Assembly (NCBI RefSeq): GCF_001665875.1
Contig: NZ_LZTA01000041.1
Coordinates: 34,375 to 98,374, forward strand
Reading direction: 5' to 3'
Origin: Mycobacterium sp. 852002-40037_SCH5390672
Lineage (GTDB): Bacteria > Actinomycetota > Actinomycetes > Mycobacteriales > Mycobacteriaceae
DNA: 64,000 bases
Each line of letters begins with the position of its first letter. The stretch's first letter is position 1. The position numbers and the translations under genes are program-made. The notes beneath the pieces were generated by a model. The model ran no database searches. It saw nothing but the letters and a program-made list of their open reading frames with translations, and had not been told where the DNA came from. Of this stretch, positions 45,555-54,261 are shown one piece after another.

Positions 45555-46280
45555 TCAGTCGCGTCCAGCTTCGATGATCTTGTCAGTCAATAGGTTTGGA
45601 TTGGTAAAGATGAGTTCATGGCTGCCCGGCATTTGCACCAGCCGGTACAGCCCGAGCCGGGACGACATCCTGGGATGCCACCCCCATTCGCCTGGCGGGA
45701 GCGCGATGTCGTCGGTTCCGTTGAGATAGCTCCGTGGCGTGTCCAATTCGTAGAATTTCCGCAGGTCCAGCGGCTCGACCATCTGCGGGTACGGTTCCGG
45801 CGACAACTGCGCATACGCCTCCGCGGCAACGTCCAAATCGGCGTCGTTGATGAACGTCTCGCGAAAGATCGAGAATGGCAGCGTCACGGTGTTGTCCGGC
45901 GAGGCCTCCGCGAGCTGTTGAAACGAAGCGCGAAAATGCGGCGGCACCACGTCAAGTACGCACTCCCCGTCGTTGAGGATGAATGCGTTCCAGAAGACAA
46001 GCCGCCGAACACGTTCGGGAAGGGCCTCGACGACTTTGCAAACGATGCTGCCGCCGAAGCTATGGCCAATTAACACGATGTCGGTGAGATCGCGGCTGAC
46101 GATGAAGTCCACGATCGACTGGGTCGCCTGGGCGTGACTAACCTGTTTGCAGACGCCCTTGCCGTGTCCCGCAACGGTTGGCCCAAAAGCAGTGTGACCG
46201 TGGTCTTGCAGGCGACTGATCACTGGGTTCCAGACGGATCCGTCGTGCCATGCGGCATGTACCAGGACGAAGGTTGACAT
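45555..46280 (-). CDS. Alpha/beta hydrolase
   Basis: A 241-residue hydrolase beginning STFVLVHAAWHDGSVWNPVI, with nucleophile in LIGHSFGG and catalytic His in MPGSHELIF near the end. It is of the small salicylate-esterase-like type. I chose the ATG at 46280, which has AAGGAG 12 bp upstream and matches the family start; another frame start lies at 46313. It is divergent from the HxlR regulator, a common arrangement for a regulator and its target. Confidence 0.85.
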   Translation of the reverse strand: MSTFVLVHAAWHDGSVWNPVISRLQDHGHTAFGPTVAGHGKGVCKQVSHAQATQSIVDFIVSRDLTDIVLIGHSFGGSIVCKVVEALPERVRRLVFWNAFILNDGECVLDVVPPHFRASFQQLAEASPDNTVTLPFSIFRETFINDADLDVAAEAYAQLSPEPYPQMVEPLDLRKFYELDTPRSYLNGTDDIALPPGEWGWHPRMSSRLGLYRLVQMPGSHELIFTNPNLLTDKIIEAGRD

Positions 46281-46613
46281 GGTTTGTTCGTCTCCTTGGT
46301 GGGCTTCACACACGGCAGAATGCCGATGCGTACTCTGCGAGCTGTCTGACTTGAACTGTTGGAGCAGGTGAGTTCAAGGCGAGTCGTCCCGGACCGCCGA
46401 CGTTAGGGTTGCCGAGCGGGTAGACGGTGGCCGCGGTGCTGTCGGCGGGCGGCCTCGACAACCAGCATCGCGTTGCGTGCGAATCGGGTCATCAACGCCG
46501 GGGCCGCATTGGGGGCTTCGAATGTCACGACACCATGCTCGGAGATTACGGCTGCACCGTGAAGGCCTAATTTAGAACTCCACACAGGCGTGCGGTGATG
46601 CACAATTGATGAC
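46281..46613. other. Intergenic region between hydrolase and HxlR regulator
   Basis: About 330 bp containing both promoters. A 72-codon open frame on the minus strand overlaps the HxlR start but has no recognisable features, so I do not call it. Confidence 0.4.
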
Positions 46614-47288
46614 ATGGCCACCTATCGTCAGTATTGCCCTGTCGCAACGGCATCGGAGATCCTCGCCGAGAGGTGGAATCCGTTGATCGTGCGCAACATG
46701 ATGTTTGGCGCCGACACCTTCTCGGCGATCGCCAACGGAGTGCCGTCGATGTCTCGCTCAATGTTGATCAAGCGCCTTGACGAACTACAGCGCGCGGGAA
46801 TTATCGAAGCCGAGCCCAAGCCCGTTGGCCGTGGGCACACCTACCGACTTACCGACGCCGGCGCCGACCTCGCCGGGGTGATTAGGGCCCTCGGAACGTG
46901 GGGCGAACGGTGGATGGACGTCACCGCGGAGCAATCCGATCCCGCCTACGCACTGTGGGCTTGGTGCCAGGTACAGCTCGACCGATCTAAGCTGCCAGAC
47001 GGCCGAACGGTGATCGCGTTCACCTTCCCCGAAGAGCGTCCCAGCAACCGGCGGTTCTGGATATTGATCGAGCACGGGGATGCCGAGATGTGCCACTCCG
47101 ATCCCGGCGGCCAGCCCGACCTCACCGTTGAGGCCAGCTCACGGGCGTTCGTCGACTGGCACCGCGGTGCCCGTACGTGGCGCGAAGTGCTTCGCACCGG
47201 GGAAATCACTGTCGAGGGTCCACAGTGGCTGCGCCGGGCACTTCCGACCTGGAACCTGCAGGTACCCGACCCCACCAAAGCGATATAG
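46614..47288 (+). CDS. HxlR-family regulator with SCP2-like C-terminal domain
   Basis: A 224-residue protein. The N-terminal winged helix is of HxlR type (MATYRQYCPVATASEILAER, then LIVRNMMFG and the recognition part MSRSMLIKRLDELQRAGII). The C-terminal 110 residues resemble a sterol-carrier-like domain with RAFVDWHRGARTWREVL. HxlR proteins often sense electrophiles through a conserved cysteine; Cys8 is in place. The adjacent divergent hydrolase is a plausible target. Confidence 0.85.
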   Translation: MATYRQYCPVATASEILAERWNPLIVRNMMFGADTFSAIANGVPSMSRSMLIKRLDELQRAGIIEAEPKPVGRGHTYRLTDAGADLAGVIRALGTWGERWMDVTAEQSDPAYALWAWCQVQLDRSKLPDGRTVIAFTFPEERPSNRRFWILIEHGDAEMCHSDPGGQPDLTVEASSRAFVDWHRGARTWREVLRTGEITVEGPQWLRRALPTWNLQVPDPTKAI

Positions 47289-47557
47289 CACATTGCGCTC
47301 GCCTTGCTTCGCGCTTTGACCGCGCCGACCCTCGGTCGCCGTGGCTCTATGAACTCGCCCTACACATGTGGTTCACGTCAGCGTCGAAATGGGTTTTGTG
47401 GTACGCACGCCTCGCGGCCCGGATTGGTTGGCGCATGTCAGAACAAGTCCGATCAGGTTGCGCTCACACTGAGTTCTGCACGCCCTTGGCGCAGATTTCA
47501 TCGACTTCCGTCGATGCGCCCAAGCGATCGGCCAGTCCACGGGCTAGTCTCACCGGC

Positions 47558-48274
47558 ATGCCCGGACAATCCCTGATGAAGGTCATCACCGTGGTCTGGT
47601 CAGTCGCTGTTGCCGTGGCGCTGTTTGTCGGATTGCCGGCACTCTTGACTGCGGCCGGGGTGGAAATCAACGCCACGTTGATCGTCATGACGTTGTCGGC
47701 GATCGGAACGGTGGGCGCACTGATATGGGCTGTGCTCAACGGGCTTCGGCTCAGACGGGAAGCAGCTACTGACCGCCGCAAGGCCGAGGCAACCGAAGCC
47801 GCCGCGGTCGCGCAGCAACGGATCGATCAGGCGAGGCGCGTGTGTGGATGGATCACCCGCGCGGGACTGAACGAACGACAACTGACGGACCTGTATGCCC
47901 AACGCGTTCTGCTGTCTAACAGCTCCGCCGAGCCTGTTTACGAGTTGGTTGCGTACCTGGTGTGGGTGCAAGGCGCAGCTCCTCATACCGGCGAAGAGTT
48001 GCAGATACATCCTTACGCAGATATGCGAGAAATCCGAGCGATTGTTCAGGTCCTACCTCCTGGCAACTTCCAGCTGGCCCTCGTAGGTCCGTCGAACCAG
48101 CCAATGCAGGGGCAGCTGGGACTGGAAATTTCGTTTACGGACGCAGCCGGCCACAGCTGGGTGCGCCGAGTTCCCTCCGGCGATCTACAAGAGCTCAATG
48201 CCCACCCTGTTGATCACTACCTCATCGGTAGACCATTGCAGTACAACCAAATAGAGGCCTGGACGACTGCATAA
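47558..48274 (+). CDS. Membrane protein of unknown function with coiled coil and extracytoplasmic or cytoplasmic beta domain
   Basis: A 238-residue protein. Two hydrophobic helices (VITVVWSVAVAVALFVGLPA and ATLIVMTLSAIGTVGALIWA) are followed by a charged coiled coil (LRREAATDRRKAEATEAAAV) and a C-terminal globular part. No family is recognised. The ATG at 47558 is chosen; 47576 is an alternative, and an upstream open frame is non-coding in character. It lies beside the Gabija-like operon and may belong to the same island. Confidence 0.6.
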   Translation: MPGQSLMKVITVVWSVAVAVALFVGLPALLTAAGVEINATLIVMTLSAIGTVGALIWAVLNGLRLRREAATDRRKAEATEAAAVAQQRIDQARRVCGWITRAGLNERQLTDLYAQRVLLSNSSAEPVYELVAYLVWVQGAAPHTGEELQIHPYADMREIRAIVQVLPPGNFQLALVGPSNQPMQGQLGLEISFTDAAGHSWVRRVPSGDLQELNAHPVDHYLIGRPLQYNQIEAWTTA

Positions 48275-48680
48275 GGTCGGCTTGGTAGGCGCAAAGGCCT
48301 GGCCGAGCCGTCTCTGCATGATCGCACTACCAATATTACTGGGGTGCAAAGCATTTCGCCACTCCAATGCATCAACGCCGAGGCCCGGTGCGCACCGTCA
48401 AAGTGAGGCTTGACAATTAGGTGCGTAAGCGAATTCTCATCTTTGTGGCGGATCCGCCACTTCGACGTCAGGAAGATGAGAATTCCGCCACGTCGGATGA
48501 GAACCTACACAACAACACGTTGTCGAGATGCAGCGACGATTGACAGGACACGCCTGCCTACTTTGACAGGATCCGGGCGTGTCGCGAGAGCTTGTCAATC
48601 TTCGTTGCAAAAGCGCAGTTCAGAGCGGTTTCAACACCAAGGGCCGCGTTGGTTGAGCAATCCTCTCTGCGAGTCCGCGC
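48275..48680. other. Intergenic region with a dispersed repeat
   Basis: About 400 bp between convergent genes. It contains the repeat block 48430-48510 with a perfect palindrome. Nothing else is recognisable. Confidence 0.5.
48430..48510 (-). repeat. Dispersed IS-terminus-like repeat with internal palindrome
   Basis: On the minus strand it starts GTGTAGGTTCTCATCC and continues GTGGCGGAATTCTCATCTTC. On the plus strand a facing motif reads TTCTCATCTTTGTGGCGGAT (48434-48453). GTGGCGGATCCGCCAC (48445-48460) is a perfect 16-bp palindrome. Close relatives lie at 26973-27120 and 36592-36628. Confidence 0.6.
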
Positions 48681-49829
48681 TCAGCTGCCTACGATTCCTG
48701 CCTCCGGCGTCCATACGGGAATAACGGTGTCCTTGGGCGGCTTGATGATGAACCCGACGCTGTGCCGAGCCCGAGTGACCGCCACGTAGAGATTCGCTGC
48801 CTGCTGGTCATTTAGCTCGCGTGCCTTGGTTATGAGCTTGCCAATAGGTCCGGTGGGATGGATCAGGACTCGCGGTCGCTCCAGTCCCTTGGCCTTGCCC
48901 CAGTTCAGGCACTCAAGGTGGTCATACTGCTTGCCGCTTGCCTTGCTGTTACGCAAAAGAATTGGATGGTAAAGGGCGTCATACTCATCGACATGGCCTG
49001 GTGCGATCAGGAAGATCCCATCGTGGTCTGTGCGAACAGTATTTAGCGATACCGTCGGTTCGAATCCCCACTCGGGGCCGAATAATGAATCGGCGAACGC
49101 TGCGATCTCCGGTGCGCAACGCCAAGTTTCGCATCGTTGCTCGATGGCCAAGCGCCCGGCCTGTTCCTGCGTCTGAAACCATTTCCAGATTTTCATGTAC
49201 ATGAACGGCTTGTGTTTGGCTTCACGTTGGTTGGTGGCCAAGATGGCCTGACGAATGTCGCCGACCATCTCGAGGGTGACCGAGGATGCCATCAGCAGGT
49301 CCAGAATCTCGAGGTCATAACCGCAAAGGTCCTGAACCTCGTCGATCATGAGCCGGTCATACACCCGTTCAAGTCGCTGCAGGCATATTCCGGCACCAGC
49401 CTGGTTGATTTGCACCGCGAGCTCCGGGAGGTGTACGCGCCGGACGTCGGCTTGCTCATTTATGTACCGCTGCCAGCTACCTGTCGCGGCGTAGGTCTGG
49501 GGTGGGCTGTCGAAGTCGAACCCTTCAACGCGCCTGCCTTCAAACATCAAGGGCAGGAAGGGGTGGACGAAATTTTGAAGCAGGAACGAGAACCAGCCAC
49601 GCACCTCGATGTGTGGGTGGTCGCCCGCCAGCCGATCCAATCTGGAGGACAGCTCGCGTTGGTTATGGCTAGTGTAGGTAAGAACGAGAATGCGCTCGCG
49701 CGGATCGGCCGCTTTGCAGGAATCGACAAGCCCTTGGGTCTTTCGGGATCCGGCGACAGCGAGCGTGAGCCGGTTACTGGGCTGATTCGTCAACGAAGGC
49801 AACCGCTTCAATGATGTAGCTCGGCGCAT
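48681..49829 (-). CDS. UvrD-like helicase, Gabija GajB-like
   Basis: A 382-residue superfamily 1 helicase. Motif I is VAGSRKTQ (25-32), with Arg where most helicases have Gly; motif Ia LTYTSHNQ; motif II LMIDEVQDL (160-168); GDIRQAI (190-196); motif V GKAKGLERPRVLI; motif VI YVAVTRARHSVGF (348-360). It is shorter than the usual GajB (near 490 residues). The frame is open upstream to 50078, but the ATG at 49829 (or a nearby TTG) fits the domain start and overlaps the nuclease gene by about 55 bp, implying coupled translation. The pair resembles the Gabija anti-phage system. Confidence 0.8.
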   Translation of the reverse strand: MRRATSLKRLPSLTNQPSNRLTLAVAGSRKTQGLVDSCKAADPRERILVLTYTSHNQRELSSRLDRLAGDHPHIEVRGWFSFLLQNFVHPFLPLMFEGRRVEGFDFDSPPQTYAATGSWQRYINEQADVRRVHLPELAVQINQAGAGICLQRLERVYDRLMIDEVQDLCGYDLEILDLLMASSVTLEMVGDIRQAILATNQREAKHKPFMYMKIWKWFQTQEQAGRLAIEQRCETWRCAPEIAAFADSLFGPEWGFEPTVSLNTVRTDHDGIFLIAPGHVDEYDALYHPILLRNSKASGKQYDHLECLNWGKAKGLERPRVLIHPTGPIGKLITKARELNDQQAANLYVAVTRARHSVGFIIKPPKDTVIPVWTPEAGIVGS

Positions 49830-51405
49830 TGAGCGTCGTGTCGCTTTCCAAAATTCGTAATGCACCCTCGGTCTTATTGTTGTCCATCCAGGTGACGAGG
49901 ACCGCCTTGTCCGTGATCGCCAATACCTTGCGTAACGTCTGCTCGTCGTTGGCGTGCACGATTTGGGGTTCAAGCGTGTTTCCCTGACCGGATGCTCCGA
50001 TGAAGATGCGGTGGTCATCGTTGAGGTACTCGGCCAGGTCCTCGAGCAGTTCGGTTGGATCTTTGCCGTCGTTGTCACGCAGAACCGCGCATCGACTCCC
50101 GAGCGCCTGGACCAGGCGCAGGCAGTGCTTCAACGACAGTGCACGCATGCTGATCACGTCGATACCGTCATCAATGGGCCGCCGCCCGTGGTGCGTATCC
50201 ATATAGAACCGTTCGACGACAATCTCGTCGGACGGGCCCTCCACGAGGATCAGACGCCCCGCCAAAGCCATACGCAGTGTGTCGTATCCGGGCAGCTTCT
50301 TGAAGTAGGCAACGGTGCCCTCAGGGAGTGCGCCCAAGACCGTGATGCCGTTTTCTCCGACCAGTTGCAGGCCGTCAACACCGATGCGGTTGAGTACGTA
50401 TGAGCTGTGTGTAGTGACGAACAGCTGCTGATCGTTGCCAGCAAGATCCGCGATGCGCGCTAGCAGCTTTCCCAAATTGGTATGGGACAGGTGGTTTTCC
50501 GGCTCTTCAATCATCACCACCCGTGCCGCGGATGTCGTCCGCCCCATGGCTAGCGCAATCTTGATCGCGGCCTGCTGACCTTGCCCAGACAGCAGGAAGG
50601 GGACTTCGGCGACATGCGGGATTACGCTGGAATCCCAAGCGCCACGACCGGTTTGATCCATGGCAAGCTCTAGCGCTTTGTCGTCCAGTGGCCCTGGCAG
50701 CTCTGCCATCTTTTCGTTCACCACCTCCAGATGTGGCGACGCCAGGGTGTCGCGCGTGGCGCGCACGGCCAGGGACACCTTCGCCTTCTCGGAGGCGTCG
50801 AGGTGATCGTTGAGAATCTGTTTGAGGTGGACGTCCATCCCACTGTTCGACCGAATAGTGCGGGAATCGATGACGGCAGTAGTCAGCTCTTTCGGGCGTG
50901 CCGTCAACGTCTTGTTGGAAAACGTGCGCCAGTCCACGCGGTAGTACTCCACAGGCAGCGCCGAGGGCCCAGCATCGTCGGACTCAATCTGAGATAGGTA
51001 GGCCTCGATCTCGTCACCGTAATCGGGATCGGGCTCAACTCTGAGACGGATACCCGCGCAAGCCCTTGTCGGCTGCTCTGAATTATTGGCGCCGAACAGG
51101 TTTCGCTGAAATTCGTCGTGGTCGCGGAGAAATACTTCGATCTCGATCACTGGTGGCGCTGGTGTATCACCCTTGGTTCTGGCGGCGAAGAACTCCCTCA
51201 CCAACTGGGCGTTAAACCAGAACGGGTTGACCTCGTCGCTGGCGAGACGCCCACTGACCCGCCCAGTCAGCGCCAAAGTGATTGCTTCGAGGAGGGTCGA
51301 CTTCCCCGCGTCATTGTCGCCGACGAGAATGTTGAGACGCTGGTGCGGCTCGAAATTCAACTCGCGAAACTTGCGATATCCCAGAATCCGCACCCGCTCG
51401 ATCAC
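49774..51405 (-). CDS. OLD-family ATPase-TOPRIM nuclease, Gabija GajA-like
   Basis: A 543-residue protein. The ABC-type ATPase has Walker A GDNDAGKS (29-36), signature LSGQGQQ (272-278), Walker B VVMIEEPE (296-303) and a TTHSSYVL switch. The C-terminal TOPRIM domain has the acidic VEGPSDE (388-394) and DND (444-446). Size, order and the helicase gene that follows match Gabija GajA, a nucleotide-sensing DNA nickase that acts when phage infection depletes NTPs. Function here is inferred from architecture. Confidence 0.85.
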   Translation of the reverse strand: MIERVRILGYRKFRELNFEPHQRLNILVGDNDAGKSTLLEAITLALTGRVSGRLASDEVNPFWFNAQLVREFFAARTKGDTPAPPVIEIEVFLRDHDEFQRNLFGANNSEQPTRACAGIRLRVEPDPDYGDEIEAYLSQIESDDAGPSALPVEYYRVDWRTFSNKTLTARPKELTTAVIDSRTIRSNSGMDVHLKQILNDHLDASEKAKVSLAVRATRDTLASPHLEVVNEKMAELPGPLDDKALELAMDQTGRGAWDSSVIPHVAEVPFLLSGQGQQAAIKIALAMGRTTSAARVVMIEEPENHLSHTNLGKLLARIADLAGNDQQLFVTTHSSYVLNRIGVDGLQLVGENGITVLGALPEGTVAYFKKLPGYDTLRMALAGRLILVEGPSDEIVVERFYMDTHHGRRPIDDGIDVISMRALSLKHCLRLVQALGSRCAVLRDNDGKDPTELLEDLAEYLNDDHRIFIGASGQGNTLEPQIVHANDEQTLRKVLAITDKAVLVTWMDNNKTEGALRILESDTTLNAPSYIIEAVAFVDESAQ

Positions 51406-51474
51406 TGATCACTCCAGTCCGCCGCTATCTCGCCACCGCATCTGGCCACGGCTTCCCCCATACGGCCGCCGGGT

Positions 51475-51687
51475 TCAGCCGCGTCCATACACACGGCGCA
51501 CCCGCACAGCTCGGCTCATGCCGTCGACGAGCATCAGACCGTCACGGGTAACAGTCGCCTCCGGGCGGTATGCATAGTGGTATTCGTAGTGGTACTCAGC
51601 CTGCTTCCACTTCGAGCCGTCGGTCATCTCGACGAACGTCTTTCCGTCCCAGCCATTCCAGGCCCCTTTGACGGTCATCGTGGTCAT
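51475..51687 (-). CDS. Small aromatic-rich protein upstream of the nuclease-helicase pair
   Basis: A 70-residue protein beginning MTTMTVKGAWNGWDGKTFVE, with a striking run rich in tyrosine and histidine (AEYHYEYHYAYRPEATV) and ending VRRVYGRG. It seems to be a compact beta protein; I recall similar small proteins in bacterial accessory regions but cannot verify the family. It lies 69 bp upstream of the OLD nuclease on the same strand, so it is probably the first gene of the defence operon. Confidence 0.6.
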   Translation of the reverse strand: MTTMTVKGAWNGWDGKTFVEMTDGSKWKQAEYHYEYHYAYRPEATVTRDGLMLVDGMSRAVRVRRVYGRG

Positions 51688-51994
51688 CTGATTCTCCAAT
51701 TGCACTCACGGGTTGCTACTACGACACCCGCACTAGGTACCGACACTCGGCCGCAACCACAGCGAGGTCGCGCTTGGGCTCACCCCAGACCACCTGGACG
51801 TGCCCCAAACCCTCGCGGAGTCGCCTGCTGAGTCTCAGATGAGAAGTCGCTTGCCCCTAGTTTGCATCTGGAAAGCAGCACGCGATTTATTTTGCTCTGT
51901 ATCCGGCGTGTCTGCCGCGAATAAGGGCCTGTTATTCACGCTCTACAGCGGATGACATGCTAGTTTATGGTGCAATTGCTCGCGATTTATTTGG
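51688..51994. other. Intergenic region upstream of the defence operon
   Basis: About 300 bp, partly AT-rich (around 51860-51995), as expected for divergent promoters. No further gene is evident. Confidence 0.4.
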
Positions 51995-52474
51995 ATGGAG
52001 ATGGATAACCGCGTTGTGCCGTTACGGTCCGCTAGCTCGGCCCGTAACCGCGGCGTGCGTCAGCCCGTCCAGACCGTCACCGCGGTCTGCCTGCGGCCGC
52101 AATGCCGCGCCGAGTTCCAACGCAAGCTGTCCCGCGGACGGCGGCAGGACTACTGCTCACCGCAGTGCCGCCATCTGGCAGATTCTGAGCGCCGCCGCGC
52201 ACAGGCGAAGCTCAAGCACTACGAGCAGAACACGCAAAGGTTGCGCACCGATGTTGAGGCGCTGAACCCGAACGGCAGGGGCCCCACAGCGCCCTCCGAC
52301 GACGCTCCATTGGGCCCGTCATCCATCTGCTCGGACCTCCAACTTGCCAGAGCTGTAGGCCGCGCCGAAGCTACCCTCTCACTGTCTGACCAGATGCCGG
52401 ACGCCCGGAATGCATTGGCTGCTGAACTGGAGGCCCTCGTCGAGGCCGTCCAGAGGCATCTCGATTTGCGATGA
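51995..52474 (+). CDS. Zinc-finger/coiled-coil hypothetical protein
   Basis: A 159-residue protein. Cysteines in VCLRPQCRAEF and DYCSPQCRHLAD form a C-x4-C...C-x3-C pattern like a short FCS/CGNR-type zinc finger. A basic helix with RRRAQAKLKHYEQNTQRL follows, then a proline-rich linker and a C-terminal helix. It could bind nucleic acid. It is divergent from the defence operon. An upstream in-frame ATG at 51989 is possible. Confidence 0.55.
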   Translation: MEMDNRVVPLRSASSARNRGVRQPVQTVTAVCLRPQCRAEFQRKLSRGRRQDYCSPQCRHLADSERRRAQAKLKHYEQNTQRLRTDVEALNPNGRGPTAPSDDAPLGPSSICSDLQLARAVGRAEATLSLSDQMPDARNALAAELEALVEAVQRHLDLR

Positions 52475-52510
52475 CAGTGAGGCCCCCGAGAGGGCCTACC
52501 GGTGCGGAAA

Positions 52511-53270
52511 TTAGGGCGCTAAAAGAGGTCCCTTTAGCTTCGCAAAGCAGCCGAGATCGCGCGGTGCATCACCGTAGACAGGCCGTGCGTGCGTAATAGG
52601 CCCGATGGTCTGGGGGCGAATCCGCATGCGGACCGCCTTCGCCACGAAGGTGGGGGCCGCGTCGATGAACAACCGGCTCGGCAGCTCGGCGGATTCGGCG
52701 CGCAGGTAGCGTCCAACTGGTGGGCTACCTCAATCGGGGCGCCTGAAATGCCAGATTCGAGATGACACGGTCGATGGCCGGCGTGTCGAACATTGAGAGG
52801 TCGAATAACGCGTCGGTGGACAATTGGCCGCTGAACATTGGTACCGAAATGTTGTATGGCTCTGGCGGTTTGCCGTCTGTTTCGCCGAGTTGGATGCGGC
52901 CGCGTTTGCGGTTGGGCATTGGGTCTGTCACTTCGATTAGTCCAAACTCGGCCAACTCGTGGAGGGAGACATAGGCCTCGTCGGTGAGCCCGAGCAAGCT
53001 GTAGCGGAACTGTTCGGCGAGGAACATGCTGGTGCTGCGGTCGTGCAGGAGCCGGAGGTCGGCCACATGGCAGAGCACCAGGAACGTCACCAGCTCGTTG
53101 GGGGTGAGCACCAGATGCCATCCGGCGGTGAAGAACTCAGTGGGGATGCAGAGGTGCTTAGGCGCGGTGGGGGTGCCCCGCGGGATGGTCTAGCCCCGGC
53201 CGGATCCGTCTTCGCGTCGGAATTTGAATTGGCGTAGCGCTGCCCCGTGTCGCTGAGGGAGACGAATCAA
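52511..53270 (-). pseudogene. Disrupted gene of unknown function (internal stop and frameshift)
   Basis: A reading frame from a TTG at 53270 gives IRLPQRHGAALRQFKFRRED, then a TAG at 53190-53192, then continues with clear coding sense: TIPRGTPTAPKHLCIPTEFF, LVLTPNELVTFLVLCHVADL, LRLLHDRSTSMFLAEQ and GRIQLGETDGKPPEP. It stops at 52725. From 52729 another frame without a start reads VGRYLRAESAELPSRLFIDA and IRPQTIGPITHARPVYGD to a stop at 52511. One original gene of about 250 codons is likely. A truncated product from the GTG at 53111 remains possible. Family is unknown. Confidence 0.5.
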
Positions 53271-53286
53271 TCATTGACCGCTTTGG

Positions 53287-54261
53287 TCACCTTCTGTGTT
53301 GAGTGGGTATCGAGGCAAGGAATCCGGTGATCGCTTCGGCCAGTCCACGCGGGTTGCTTGACTGAATGGTGTGACCGGCATCGGTGACCCGGCTCCACGT
53401 CGCACCGTCGATCAGGTCGGCGAGCTCGCCGGCTGCGGCGTCGGACACGACCCTGCTGCGGTCACCCCGCAGGACGATGGTCGGGCAATGGATGCGGCGC
53501 GCCAACTGCCGCATCTCGTCCCCGACAGGTAGCTGGGTGTTGCCCAAATGGAACTGCGAGTCATCGTATTTGAAGGCCAGTCGTCCGTCGTCGCGCCAGC
53601 GCAGGTTGCTCGCCACGCTGTCGCCACCCGGCCCGTCACCGGCAACGAAATCGTCGACCTCCTCTAGGTTGGCGAAGGATGGCTGCGATGTGATGAAGCC
53701 CCGGACCGAGTCGGTTGCGGATTTGTCGAGGTCGGCTCCGAGGTCGATGACGATGAGACCGGCGAGTTCGGGGGCGCCTCGAGCAGCCCAGGCCATCGCG
53801 CCCATGCCGCCCATCGAATGCCCCACCACGACAACTCTTTTCAGACCCAAGAGCTCCGCGGTTGTCGAGATATCGTCGGCTGTGTGCTCTGCGCCGTAGC
53901 GGCCGGGCGACCACTGGCTTTCGCCGTGACCACGCAGGTCGAGCGCAATGCAGCGGGCATGGTGACGCAGCAGGTTGCCGACGACGTCGAACGTGTGGGC
54001 ATGCAGACCGCCGCCGTGCAGGAAGATCACCGCAGGATCGGCACCGGCGCCTGGCCATTCGAGGTAGTGAACGCCGACGCCGTCGGCGCTGACGATCATT
54101 GCCTCGGCGGGCAGGACAAGACCCGCAGGATCGACACCGTGCCGCTGCGCGGTAGCCAGTAGACGGGCGTAACGGGCGCCGAAGGATTCCATCCGCAGGG
54201 TCCGCGCCGTCGGCCTGTCCGGGGCGGTGGAGGGCCGCGGGCGACGGATCCGGTCGGTCAC
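53287..54261 (-). CDS. Alpha/beta hydrolase
   Basis: A 324-residue enzyme with oxyanion motif HGGGLHAHTFD, nucleophile in VVGHSMGG, an Asp in LRGDRSRVVSD and catalytic His in DAGHTIQSSNP. The GTG at 54261 overlaps the stop of the upstream CoA-transferase (GTGA), so I prefer it to a more distant in-frame start at 54393. It is co-expressed with the CoA-transferase and may hydrolyse an ester, lactone or CoA-derived intermediate of the same pathway. Confidence 0.86.
   Translation of the reverse strand: MTDRIRRPRPSTAPDRPTARTLRMESFGARYARLLATAQRHGVDPAGLVLPAEAMIVSADGVGVHYLEWPGAGADPAVIFLHGGGLHAHTFDVVGNLLRHHARCIALDLRGHGESQWSPGRYGAEHTADDISTTAELLGLKRVVVVGHSMGGMGAMAWAARGAPELAGLIVIDLGADLDKSATDSVRGFITSQPSFANLEEVDDFVAGDGPGGDSVASNLRWRDDGRLAFKYDDSQFHLGNTQLPVGDEMRQLARRIHCPTIVLRGDRSRVVSDAAAGELADLIDGATWSRVTDAGHTIQSSNPRGLAEAITGFLASIPTQHRR

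Noticed and set aside
46403..46621. 72-codon minus-strand frame upstream of the HxlR gene
   Set aside because: It overlaps the HxlR start and shows no domain or good ribosome site.
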